Positions 9,569 to 21,260 of a stretch of 64,000 bases of DNA are shown here, piece after piece; the stretch's first letter is position 1, and every line of letters starts with the position of its first letter. Where the stretch lies: NCBI RefSeq assembly GCF_028502605.1, contig NC_079236.1:2170001-2234000 (forward strand). Direction: 5' to 3'. Position numbers and translations under genes: made by a program. Origin of the DNA: Trichoderma breve. Lineage: Eukaryota; Ascomycota; Sordariomycetes; Hypocreales; Hypocreaceae. Below the pieces are notes generated by a model that made no database searches, was not told the origin of the DNA, and saw nothing but the letters and a program-made list of their open reading frames with translations.

Positions 9569-12344
9569 TCAATGGTGTTGGCCTTCTGGCTGTGCTCCCA
9601 AACCAAGCACTTTCTGAAGACTTTTGCGAATGCCCATGCCGGCGTGATACTCGTCGTCCTTATCACGGCCAATTAAGCCAAAACTCAATCTCCGCGCAGT
9701 GATGCCGATTGAGCCCCCTGTAGTTGTCGCTGCCTTTTTGGCCTTCTTACGCCGCATTGTAACGACAATGGGTTCGGGAGCTGATGGCTTTGGGGGCCAT
9801 TCACCGTCACGTTTCCATCCTGTCACGCAGGAGCGTATCATATCTTGCAGGTTGATCGGGCATGACGGTTGTAAATTGTTAAGAATGACCTTGTCGTAGA
9901 GGCTAAGATAAAGCGAAGGAGTAATAGAAGCTCGGAAAGAATTGGTGGGAGGCAGGATTGGGTATGGGATAGGCAGGAGCGTCTCAACTGGTAGCAAGCG
10001 ATCGGAGATGCGGTCAGAGTCTCTAGAGCCTTGCTTTTTGAGGTCCTTCTCGTCTTTAGCCATTGATGAAATGTCGGATATCGTGCCTGTAGGGCTATTT
10101 CCAAGCGGATTCGGGTCGATCAAGGCAGCCGAAGGTGGAGATCCAGAGATGGAGCGGCGGAAGAAAAAGCGCCGGGGAGAACGAGGAGAGACCGGTGGTG
10201 AAGAGACCGGTTTGCTCCGCACACGAACGGTCTTTGCACCAGTCCAAGCGTTTCGCCGTGCCTCGAAACATGCCAGCCCCTCATTCCAAGTCATTTCCTC
10301 TCTAGCAGCTCTCCGGCGTGCAGCTCGCTTCTCCAAGATTGAAGTCTTGGTAACATTATCGGTAGCCTCGAGTTTGTCTAGAGAAGTAATGGCAGCCTCA
10401 TCGTCGGACAGGTCAGAGTACCATTCCATGCGGGGACGGTAGTTGACAGCATCCTCTGATACAACGCTGTAGACTGAATCCGTATCGTCGTCGTTCTCGG
10501 CGTCAATGTCTTCATGGTCTGAAGCATCCTCGCCCTGATCGCTGCTATCAACAGCGTAGCCAGCATCTTCGGAGGTCCGATCACGCATATCTTTGGCCGA
10601 ATCGACCCTGATTGCTTCAGGTTCCGAATCTTTTGTGGTAGAGTTTCTCGGTTCATCTGAATCAGATGGCTTCTCGGGGGTTTTCTCTTCAGGCTTGCGG
10701 GCCGGTGCCCACTGCCATCCCCAATTGGTCTTGACCTTGGCGGCTAAGTATTTTTTGATGGCATCCTTTTGCCTGTACTTGTCTTTACTGAGGAGGTCTT
10801 CATATTCGGGAGCAAGCCAAGGAGGTGAGTTTGCTGGATTTCGTGACTGGGGACTTTGTTGGCGGAGTCTAGACAAAGGCGACCGTGACCCTTTGTAAAA
10901 GTCTGAGAAGATCATGGCTGTGTCAGGATCTGCAGCCGAAGAGATGGCCTCTGGAACTGAGAAAACCTGTAAGGAGGAGGTGGTGTGGTCTTCTAAAGAA
11001 GACGGCGGATGCCGATGACCGAGCCTAGTATCGGCAGTGAGATCTATAGTGTCTAAGAGATCGGGCAATAAGACGTCAGCACCTTGTTAATGATATTTAT
11101 CCAAGCCAAGAAAGAGGGCAAGGGTTGAGGCGGAGGCGGTGTAGATTAAAATGGATATAAGCTGCAATGGCGATGTAACTAACTAGTGCTGAGTGCTGAA
11201 GCTTGTGATGAACCATGAAAATAGAAGTGGGTGAAGAAAGAATAAAGGTTTGGAGCGATAAGGCGATGTGGTGAGATGAGCTGATTGGGGAGCAGCAATA
11301 TCAACCAACACAAGCAAACTAAGCTTGAACATTTGGCTACGGCTGAAGCTGACGGTACTAACCTTCACTACCCAACGAGCCAGTGCCTCGTCAGATGGCG
11401 TAGCTTCAACGGTTGTCTCAGTTTCGGGCTGAGACCAAAGGAAGGAGGGTGATACTGCCAAACTAGCAGGGAAAGAGTATATAGAGAATATAGCGAATGT
11501 GTAAGAGGGAGCGGGTGTAAGAGGCTAAAGAGAACCAGGAGGGGAGAGAGAATGGAGACGAGCTTGACAGCTTAACCGAGGAAGCAAAAAGATATAAAAA
11601 CAAGGGTGAGGACAACAGGAAGAGACTAGAGGTGGTTCAGGGTTCATGTTGATGCCTCCCAGGTACGAGTACCTCAGGCACCGGCAGTGAAGAGGAGCGC
11701 AACCATTTCATCATACCAGCAGTGAATCCTTGTACCACTGAGTACCAGCTGATGCAATGTCTCGGGAGGGGAGGAGCTGGCACGACGTGCCACATTGACA
11801 AGTCGAATTAGACAGCGGTGCAACAAATGGTGGCTTGGAAACACTAAAGCTTAAAAGCACACAAGAGCAGGGCAAAAGACAGAAGCAGCCGCGTGCAAAG
11901 AGGCGTCAAGGAAGGATCAGGAGTGGGATTGGTGGGATTGGGATTGGGATGAACATTTCAGGATCAGGAATGCGAGGCTGTGGGCAAGACAGGACGTGAA
12001 ACAGGGTGGGATTGACGGTTTGTTGTTGTTTTTTTGTTGTTGTTGATGTTGGTATAAAAGACGAGGCTATGCGCCAACTTACCGTTTAAAACTGGCTGTT
12101 GATGGACGGCTGGCGAGGGGTCATGGCTGTAAGTTGCGGGTGGTGCAGCTGCAGAAGAGGCGGCAAAGGCAGCGCAAGTAACGGTATCGCTGGTGCTGGC
12201 GGTGGATGAAGAATGAGGAGAGGAAGATAGTTGAGGCGAGGCAGAGGAAGCAGAAGCAGAGACAGAAGCAGAGGCAGGGACAGCAGAAGTAGAAGCTGTG
12301 GCGAGAGAGTCTCTCACAGCCGGTGGCGGCTGCGACGACATCAT
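9569..12344 (-). CDS. Gag1-like clamp domain (DUF4050) protein, spliced model
   Basis: The solid part is the exon 9569-10966. It has LSKDKYRQKDAIKKYLAAKV followed by a W-x-W stretch, two basic/tryptophan segments (EEMTWNEGLACFEARRNAWTG; then RSCVTGWKRDGEWPP), and acidic and Ser-rich linkers. I associate this pattern with fungal Gag1-like clamp (DUF4050) proteins, from memory. The 5' part is inferred. The core frame has no ATG before MIFSDFYKG (10915), but phase-consistent splicing gives complement(9569..10966, 11363..11454, 12083..12344), 583 aa. Exon 1 is Ser/Ala-rich and ends at a GTAAGT donor; exon 2 encodes a 30-residue piece ending ALARWVVK. The implied introns (396 and 628 nt) are long for a filamentous fungus. 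If the upstream exons are wrong, the protein starts at 10915 (448 aa). Function unknown; the composition suggests a regulated, largely disordered cytosolic protein. Confidence 0.6.
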
Positions 12345-12356
12345 GATGGGCTGCAT

Positions 12357-15300
12357 AACACACACGCGAGCCACACGAGCCAGGGCCAGGGCCAAGACCA
12401 AGACAAAGACAAGGATGCGCGGATAGCAGATGCAGGATCCCCGACAATGCCAATGCCAGCTTGTGTGCCCAATCCAATAGTACGGCCGGCAATCAGAAAA
12501 CGGGGGGGAACGACGGCATGCAAAGGGAAAATTGATCAATCACGAGAGGTCCAAGATCAGGTCAGGCAAGGTCAGGTCAGGCAGCAAAAATGGCCGTTTG
12601 GGTCCTGGGGGGGCAGCCACAGGGCTCAAGGGCACGGAGCCCCGCTGAAGCGCGCTGGAGGGGCAGTTGAATCTGCACTGGACGGAAGCGGGCAGATTGG
12701 ACCGCTGAAGGCCCCAAGGTTGGAAGGCAAATCACTGGATAGCGCAGTACGTGGCGGCGGAGTACCACCTTCTGCCAAGAGACGTTGAAACTTTGTGAAA
12801 TCTCTGCACCGTGGGGACTTGCAGCCGGAGTACTCTTTTACTGCCCGACCCGACTTGTCAAGTGGTTTGAGTGGCTCTAGGTTTGGTGCTAACACGCTGC
12901 CTTCAACGCCATCACGAACCATCGACAGGCAATCGGGAGACTCGGTGGGGCGGGCAGGGCTGGACGAACGAGCCTCGTCGTGTGACCCAGTTTGCTGCCT
13001 TTTTTTTTCTCTTTTTTTTTTCATCTCCCCTCCCGTGGCACCACCTGCGATCGGCGCATTGGATGATGCGATTGCGCTACAGTAGCCGAGGCTCGTCACT
13101 ATCAACCGTTGTTTTCTGCTGGAGAGAGAAGAGACGCCAAGGATTGCCCTCCATGGCAATCCTGGACAATCCTGATCCTTGAACTTGATCTCGTTCGTCC
13201 AGTCTGCACAGATTAATTGCATGTCCGCATCTCCGATTCGTATTCCATCGTCATATCCACAGCCGAAAATTGATATCACACCGCACTGCATGGCCGCGGC
13301 ACGGCAGCGTCGCAGTCGCAGTCCCCGAAGACATGGAGCCTTGCAATGCCCCGAGCGAGTCAACATACATGCACCAGTACAACATTGCAACTCTCCGCAC
13401 CCCGAGTCGAGCCAAGGCAAAAACAAAGGTAGGGCTATGCTGTTAGGTTAGGTAGAACAAACAAACACGACGACTCGAGTCCACACTAGAACTAGCCGGC
13501 GCCAAAAAGATATGGTTACTTCGACTTGGCCACCATCCTCGTAAGCAAGGCGCGAGTCAAACTGCATAGCTGCGGCAAGCAAAACGCCCAAGCAAAATGC
13601 TTATTTGTCAAGTCATGTCATCCAACTGAAGCTCCCCGACATCCGGAATGAATTGGTGCTTGCATAACGCCCAGTAAGCTGATGAGTCACCTTATCCTAG
13701 CAAGGAATACGGAATAGATAGGGATGAAGCAAAAGACAAGGAAGAAAGAAGATGAAAATTTCTTCAGCCCGCCCGGCTTCTTACGTGTATGCGCCCCGTC
13801 AGTGTTGCCATTCAGTTCTGTGCCATTTCTGTGCGGTTCTTGTACACACAATCGCACACACCGGCTGGCTTCACCACGGAATACGCGGTCAGAATCCTAC
13901 TGTTTCATCCGCCAATAGTCATAAAAGCAAAGATCGTCCATGTCATACCCCAGCCCAGGTCTAGGCCTCATCCGGACCCCGACGTTTAGCTTCAAGCCAT
14001 GGTGCTAAGGGGCGGCACTGCTCGAATAAGCATTTGAATTTTGATCCATCATCATTCACATCGTCTGACAGTGGTGGTCCCTTTTTCCCTATCGCAAAAG
14101 AGCAAACCTCATCTCTCAGCCTTTCACCACCCTTTAGCCTCCCCGCTCCTCTTTTCCCCGCAATGGACCGTGGAAACAAGACGTTGCCAAGACAGCAGCC
14201 TCTCAGAGCTAGCAGATGCTAGTTCCAGAGCATGTGCTCAAGGTTTGCCGCCTAGTGAGTGATTCGTGGCGACCAACAGCTATCAGCTGAGACCATCTCG
14301 CATCGACTCTTGCTCAAAGCGGCCTCCCAACTGCAGCCAGGGATCCAATGGATGGCAAGGGGAAAACAAGAGCGGTATGCACGAGCGGGGGGGCTGCATG
14401 TGAAGCTGTCTGTGTCCTCGTAAGCAATCCTGGATCACCAATCATGGAGCGGGGATGTCAAGGCCGGGCTTTTATCCTCATTCACGTCGGCACTCTCCGC
14501 AATCGTTAATGTTCCGCACCTTGCAGCATTTTGAACAAGCATTCTGAGCAAGCATTATGAATTCCGTTGTAGGCAATTGACAAGCAAAGCTGCCCCACCA
14601 GCAGATGAAATTTGCATCTGTTGATTACAAAAGTCAGACATGAGGATGAAGTCGACTCGGTGTATAAGATGATGACACACAGTGTCGTCCGCTGACTAAG
14701 ATTCCATCCATCCTTCAGCAGCAGAGCACAGAGAGGTTGATGAAAAAGAAAAAAAGATAGACATCTCACCAAGCAGATAAGCCAACTTTAGATAACGCGG
14801 CTGACGCAATCATGAGCATCATGGTACAGGTATACCGTAGATGATGGCAACCCATGTAAGTTAGATGGGAGGGAGGGGTCTGAGCTTCACAAGTAGCAGA
14901 TTGATGCAAGGGCGGCGGATGTGATCATCTAGGCTGTTGTCAAGTTTAACCTAAAAAGGATCATAGCCTTTATCTAGTAAATAAGCATATTAGATGCATA
15001 GAGAAAAAAACATGAGCCGTCTATGCAAGGGGGAAACTTGCAAACAGTAACATGCTGCAAGGGGGATAGCCATCAGTATAGGTAAGTTGTTTCGTTTCCT
15101 CTGGGTGTGAGAGGCAGGTGCACGTACACACTACTCAAATTACAATGATTTGAATAGCCTGCAGATAGTCAGCATCGGAATATCATCTCAATCCCTTCCT
15201 GTCGAGATATGTTTACTTGGATGTGTGAAAGTAGTCAACCAGCGCCTCCAGCTGGATAGGTACCCAAGATCATACAATACAAATCGTAAGTAGTTGAAAT

Positions 15301-16219
15301 TTCCATATATTATACCTGATGATAGAAGAAATGGTTAGTAACAGATAATGATTGAACAATAATTGCTGAGGCAAATAAAGGCGATTATTGTGCATTTACC
15401 TATGACACGCCAGATATTACAGCTGCTAGGGTGCGGGATAGCCACTCCTTTGCTTTAGAGATGAGATTATCGAGTTTGACATTGCATGAGGAGAGCACCT
15501 TTTGCCTACTAGGTATCGTTTAAGCTACTAAGTACTGTCAATATGGAACCTGAAGTACATGACGGAGAGAGATGATAAAAGTACACGTTTGCTATGCCCT
15601 GATTACTAGGTAGGTTCCAAGCACTGAGGGACCAACCTTTCTCAACTGGACAGACAGACTCAACGATGGGACAAATCTTATGATAAAACAACCTATATGT
15701 GTAGTCCTATCAAATTAGACACAAACTATAGCAATATATACTGGCGAATGAACCATTACATGCCGTCCCCTACATGTGCACATCATCCCTTGTCTCTGAT
15801 ACCGTCGATGTAGTGACGTTTTGCAGAAATTAAAATCCCATCAAACAGCAGGCTATATCTCAATTGCATGTCAATAACGATATCGACACATATACTAGTA
15901 TTGGCAAGAACACTATTCCAATGTCAGCAGCTTCCAATGGCAGAATTAACCTGCCTTCACGACAATCCCAGACACACCCCATTCACACGAGATACAGTTA
16001 CTAGGCAGTGCTTTAGGGAAACAGGCTGCATCAAATTATAATTCGCTCAATTAACGTCTGCATTACCGATATGCTGCAGCTTTATAGATCCTAGTCATGC
16101 CCCTTTGCCCATACGCCCATCCTTTGCCTTCTTTCCAGTCCTGTTGTCCTAATAGTATCAACAGTGCCAGAAATATCCTCTTATTATTATCTGATCCCAT
16201 AGGCGCATTGCGGCCTGGT
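12357..16219. other. long intergenic region without recognisable gene
   Basis: About 3.9 kb upstream of the Gag1-like gene and downstream of the Ies2-like gene. It includes a short GTCAGGTCAGG-type repeat (12556-12584), T-runs near 13002-13021, and an AT-richer half from about 14.5 to 16.2 kb. The open frames, the longest at 12626-13426 on the minus strand, show cysteine- and arginine-rich composition without domain pattern, so I do not call them. A non-coding RNA cannot be excluded. Confidence 0.55.
12556..12584. repeat. GGTCAGGTCAGG-type short tandem repeat
   Basis: Imperfect repeats of AGGTC in AT-balanced flanks. The same motif recurs at 43568-43610, again in a long promoter-like region. 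Confidence 0.5.
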
Positions 16220-17684
16220 TTAGGCCACTTCCACTACTGGCTTCCCCAATGATGGCTTGCCCTTGTCTCCAAACACGGCACCGGCAGGCCCTTCAATGAT
16301 CTCTTCTGGAACGGCAACCCGGTTACCACTCTTGTTGCTAACCCAGCGAATGAAAACAGGGTTGGCTTTTTGAGAGTCCTGGTCCTGTGCATCGGCAGCG
16401 GCTGCTTTACGGTTGATCTTTGGGGCCTGCTTCTTGAGAAGCTTGTTGATAGTCTCCATCTGTGGTGGCGGTATTAGCAATGTGACAGGTATACGAGTCT
16501 CAACCCGCATGAGAGTATTACTCACCTTGACTTCTTCATTACGCTTCTCACTAAGGTTGCGTCGCCGTCTAGCCATTTCTTGGCGGCGCATGGATAATTC
16601 TTCCGCCGTAAATACTTTCTTGACTTGGATTTCTGCAATGGAGGGTCAGAGACGTGGTCCTGAATAACCAATCAAATCGCATTTCGCATCTCATGAAGAC
16701 GTGCAGATGCGCAGAGATAGACTCACCATCAGGCAACTTCATAAATTCTTGAGGTATATCCTCAAACCGAGCCCTCTGCCTTTTGGTCATTTTGGCGAGG
16801 TCTGGCGTTTCAGCCCGGCTGCCTTCTTCGCTATCGAGCTCCGAATCGCCATTGGCCTCTTGTTGCATGGCAATTTCATCGTCTTCCTCAACCTCCTCCT
16901 CATCTCCAGCGACTTCGATTTCTTCTCCTTCGGCATCTTCATCTTCCATGTCCTGGTTGCCATAAACAATGGTATCATCGCCTATGTCGCTGTCTGCCGG
17001 ATCGCTAAGCTCGTCATCATCATCTTCATCTTCCTCGTCTTCATCTTCATCTTCATCCCGGTTCACCCTGGATGAGGTAACCTTCACCGTGGGTCTCGAC
17101 TTGGTAATCCTCGAATTCTTTGCTGAGGGGCGGCCAACAGGCTTCGGGGCCATGTCAATGTCGCCATCTGCATCTTCTTCGCCCTCGGCATCAACTTCCA
17201 TTTCATCTTCACCTTCAGCATCTTCATCACCGAGCTCTTCCATTTCGTCATCCTCGTCTGCTCTGGTGTCCTCTTCGTCGTCGTCATCCTCCTCCTCGTC
17301 ATCCTCGTCGTCATCTTCTACTACTACTTCTTCCTCCTCTTCCTCCTCTTCTTCGTCATCAGGGCTTGAATCTATGACATAGCTCTTTTTCCCGCCGCGG
17401 TTGCGCTTCCCGTGCACAATCTCGCCGCCTTCAAATGGGTCGGCCCGGCGATTGCCTCCCCTGGTAGACCTACTGTTGGGGAGCTTGACTGTAACGCTAA
17501 GATGCGTCTCTTCTGGCGATGAAGCTGTATCGCGCGAGGCCGATGCGCCACCGGCACGTCCCGTCCGTCGCGAGGACATTTTGATATCTGAGTCTTCCTT
17601 TTCGCTTGTGTCAGCCCATCTGGCGTGGACGGAAATCACTTCTTTGGCCTTTGCAGCGGCCGAACGCCGCGGACGTGAGGACAT
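16220..17684 (-). CDS. INO80 complex subunit B-like protein (Ies2 / PAPA-1 family)
   Basis: Three-exon model complement(16220..16459, 16526..16632, 16727..17684), 434 aa, with all splice sites GT-AG and phases matching. The N-terminal two thirds is disordered: basic start, then long Asp/Glu runs (about residues 120-280). The conserved part appears only after splicing: FTAEELSMRRQEMARRRRNL, then SEKRNEEVK, then METINKLLKKQAPK. This is the PAPA-1/Ies2 signature of subunit B of the INO80 chromatin remodeller, where it stimulates ATPase activity. The protein should be nuclear. The acidic tract produces serine-rich reading frames on the opposite strand (16969-17382); these are shadows. Orthology to Ies2 rests on the conserved block, since the rest is low complexity. 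Confidence 0.85.
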
Positions 17685-19732
17685 GATAGGCCGACTGCAC
17701 TCGCAGATGCTTGATGTGTTTGGATAATGCCGGGTCTATGGTTTTTGTGTTGCGTGCGGGCTTTTGGGAACAGGAGCCAGGGTAGCGGCAATGGTGACGG
17801 CGGTTTGTAAAGGGTTCAATGTTGCTTGAGGTTGAGCGACATGCACATGTGGCATGTAGTTGGGATAAGCTCGGTCTAGCCACTAAAGCAAGGCCGCGCA
17901 ACTGGGTTTTTTATACGGACGCGAGCAATTGCTCAGGCAATTTCCACAACATGACAGGCTGATCCCAGCCCCTAAAACAGCAACTCTGCCGCGGATTGGG
18001 TCTTGAAGCTCTGCCTGCATTTCGCGCCACCCAACCCTGCCTTTGATGGATATTGAGACTTGGGCGCTGGTCCAATGAAGCAGCCAGGTGTAGGCATTTT
18101 ATACTCCACGCCAATGAATTGGCCACGACAAAACACTAACCGTCCAGCCTCAGCACTTGAGAGGTAGATCCCAACATTGAGCTCTCGCCAATTGTTATGT
18201 GCTTATTGAGATGCTGCACTTGCAGTCTTTGCTAACGGCGCTTGGGCCACAGACGCCAATGATGATGGACAAAGCCTCATCCCGAGTGACGATGAATAGA
18301 AAGACAAAATGAAGAGCAGGGTTGGTACAGCAGTAGGGAGAATCCGGTAGCGATGGCGACAGAGACAGCGCAGCAGCAGCCGGCCGGGTCATGATGCATC
18401 ACATCTGCCGAGATACATATCGGGCAGGCAAACAAACGAAAAGGAACTGCGTGGGAAGCTCCCAATTGTCTTACCTTCTTTATACCTTTGCCGGCGGGTG
18501 CAGCCAATAACGGCTATTCGTGGTGCTACTCTTATTAGACCCAAGCTGTACAATCACGATACGCGTGCTGCAGGCGTATGCGAGAACAGGTACGAGTATG
18601 CCGGGATCAGCGCGCTGGACCTGATCTATCACTGTTCCAGAGGCTGGAAGTACCGCGCTGAACCAATGGTGTTAGCACCGGTACAGGTAGTCGATGCCTA
18701 TGGTGAGCGCCGAGCTATCAGGGATCCAAGCGAGATGATTTGATGGCTGTTGAGCGTCGCTGCGATCACGGCAGGGTAAGTCTCAACGTGATGAATGAAG
18801 TCTAAAAAAAAATAAGAGACGTGTTGGTGATGGCCGAAGCGCGGAGAGAGGGAGAAAAAAGAAATAGTCTCGGAATCCAAGGGTCGTAAGCCAAAACAAA
18901 CGGCGCAGTTGAATGTCTGTAAGCGTTGCTTAGCGGCTACGGCTCTTATTCAACAGTTGTATCGCAATCGCATGTTAATTTTTGGTGTTGAGAGCAGCTG
19001 ATGGGCGAGAGTTTGATGACCCCCTAGGCCCACTTTTGTGACTTTCTCAGGCCTTTTTTGTTAGTGCTCTCTACATTATTACAAGCAAGTTATCTACAAT
19101 TTGAAGTATTCATTTGCGTTTATGCCGGAATTGAACTTCCATTAGGGAGTATGCAGCTCTACGCACTGTCAATTGGAGTGGCTCGCTTCTGTTCGCTACT
19201 CTTCATCCAAACAAAGTCGCGGATTTATTCTCCAGTATCTACCCCCGTCAACTCCAAGGTCACCTTAGGGTAGCGCGGAACCAACACAAACAGCATGGCT
19301 GCGCTGCAAAATCGCAACTCGACTTGGTAATACCTTTGTTTCATAATAACGGTGATTATTTAAGTATATAACTATTTTTACTAGAGAATAAAAACGCATA
19401 ATACTTATCAAGAATTCGTCATACTGGTGGCGGATGATTGAAACCTGCTGTATGTGATTCTAAGTAGACCAGGTACAAGTTACTTGCGCCTGGGATGAAC
19501 TTCAAGGCTGAACTGGGCAGATAATTCGCACAGCTCGAAAGTTCATTGGCTCGCAATCTTAGTCATCTGCATATCCACTAGAGCGCGCCGCGTCTTGCAT
19601 GTGCCGAGGCCTGTGACAAAGCCGGATCTTACCCGGCCAACCGACGTTCGGGGGTGAATGTTATCGATGCCATTTCGCTTCAGCTGACATGCTTCCCCTA
19701 CGAAGATATGTGAAATTCCAATAACGGCACAA
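17685..19732. other. divergent intergenic region, Ies2-like / Pex14-like
   Basis: About 2 kb between two divergent genes. Open frames (17911-18126, 18277-18507, 18498-18743) are short and show no family features. An AT-rich stretch lies around 19340-19420. Presumed promoters; no specific site identified. Confidence 0.55.
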
Positions 19733-20881
19733 ATGGACGACTCAGAAGGCAAATCATCACCCGAAGGCGTGCCCAAGTGGCAGCTCAACGCGCCCACTGA
19801 TAATGCAGATAATGCCGCCGCGGATGCATCACAGTCGCAACAAAATAGCGATACAGACAAGCTAGAAGTTGCGCGACGGTTTCTGGATGATGATGCCGTC
19901 AAGACAGCTCCCCGAGATACCAAGATCGACTTTCTCAAGTCCAAAGGCGTCGAAGATGAAGATATCGAGCATCTCCTCGGTGGGTTAGAAGAGGCGCCAT
20001 CATCAGCGAAGGATTCAACACCATCAGATGTATGTAAACACATCCCTATGGGGCGCTTCATTTCGCCATCAGACTAACACCAGCGATAGGAGTCCAACCA
20101 GAAAGCATTGCAAGTGCTCGAAAAATCATTTGCACAGAAACCACAACCACCTGCCGCTCCCGAACCGCCGAAACCTATTCTCGCAGGCAGCGATCGGCCT
20201 CCCGTAGTGACATATCCCGAGTTCCTCACCAAGCCCCAACGTACACCCCCCTTGGTCACGACCAACGGGCTCCTCAATACCCTCTACGCCTTTGGCGGCT
20301 TGTCTGCGCTTCTATATGGCGCGAGCAAATTCGCCGTTGAGCCGATGGTTGAGAAATTGACAAACGCGCGAATCGATTTACACGAGACCACCGCAAACCG
20401 ATTGGATTCCATCCTTACCCAGCTCGAAAACACCGTCTCTGTCGTCCCATCGTACAAGAGCTCCGCAAACACCGCTTCGGAGGCGACTGAATCCGAAGAC
20501 CCGTCTGAAATGTTTCACCGCGATGTTGGCACCCAGACGTCTTTCCCCAACAGCCCTTCATCCTCGACTCCCAAGGGGAAAGACGAGGCGCAGTCAAAGG
20601 TCCAAGCAGATCGTCTTTCGAAATTGGCAAAGTCGCTGAAGGGCCTTACGGACGACTTTAAGAAGCAGAGCAACGAGTCCCAGGATATCAAGGTATTGCT
20701 GGACGTCTTCCGCGACGATCTCGACAACATGACATACGGACACCATGCCGAATTATTTGGAAACTTTGACAAGAGGAAGAAGAAGGACTCTGAAGACGAA
20801 ATTCGGAAAGTAAGGGATAACATCCGAAGGATAAAGGGTGTTCTCTTGAGCGCGCGAACTTTCCCTACCTCTGCTAGGTGA
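19733..20881 (+). CDS. Pex14-like peroxin (Pex14/Pex33 type), peroxisomal import
   Basis: Two exons, join(19733..20029, 20090..20881), 362 aa. The 60-nt intron has a GTATGT donor and a GATAG acceptor preceded by a CTAAC branch site. Residues about 42-80 (LEVARRFLDDDAVKTAPRDT then KIDFLKSKGVEDEDIEHLL) fit the Pex14 N-terminal domain, which binds the cargo receptor Pex5. After a proline-rich linker comes one hydrophobic segment (about 160-181, LLNTLYAFGGLSALLYGASK), then a charged C-terminal half with predicted coiled coil. Known family role: docking of cargo receptors at the peroxisome membrane. Filamentous fungi have both PEX14 and a Pex14-like PEX33; from sequence alone I cannot choose. Fusarinine precursor enzymes work in peroxisomes in Aspergillus, but proximity to the siderophore genes is probably coincidence. 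Confidence 0.8.
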
Positions 20882-21260
20882 AAGGCAGAATCAAGCGCGC
20901 ATTGTGTTTTACTGCTTAGCTGTGGGCATTTAAACTGGCGAAAGGACGTATAGCCATGATTTGGGGTAGATTGATGATATTATTTCCCATGTATAGTACT
21001 AATTACAATTTGTATACACGCATGTTCCGTGCCCTATATTGGCAATCGTTATGAATGTGCTCTCTTACTGGCTCCTTGCCGTCGATACATGTAAATCCAC
21101 AATGAAGATTGGAAGAGAGAAGAGAGAGAAAGAGAAAAGATGAAATGCCATTATATGTTCATGTCCAGATATCCTCATGATGGAGCTGATGCACCCTCCC
21201 AATGAAGTCGAAACAGTTCAAACGAACGATTCTCCCAATACGCAAGAACGAGACAGCCCA
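20882..21260. other. convergent 3' flank, Pex14-like / chromodomain gene
   Basis: Short intergenic region between two stop codons, with a GA-rich run near 21112-21136. Nothing else seen. Confidence 0.6.

Noticed and set aside
12626..13426. 266-residue frame on the minus strand
   Set aside because: Cys- and Arg-rich without recognisable motif, and the region carries T-runs and repeats; probably chance.
16969..17382. poly-serine frame opposite the Ies2-like gene
   Set aside because: It is the antisense shadow of the Asp/Glu-coding tract.
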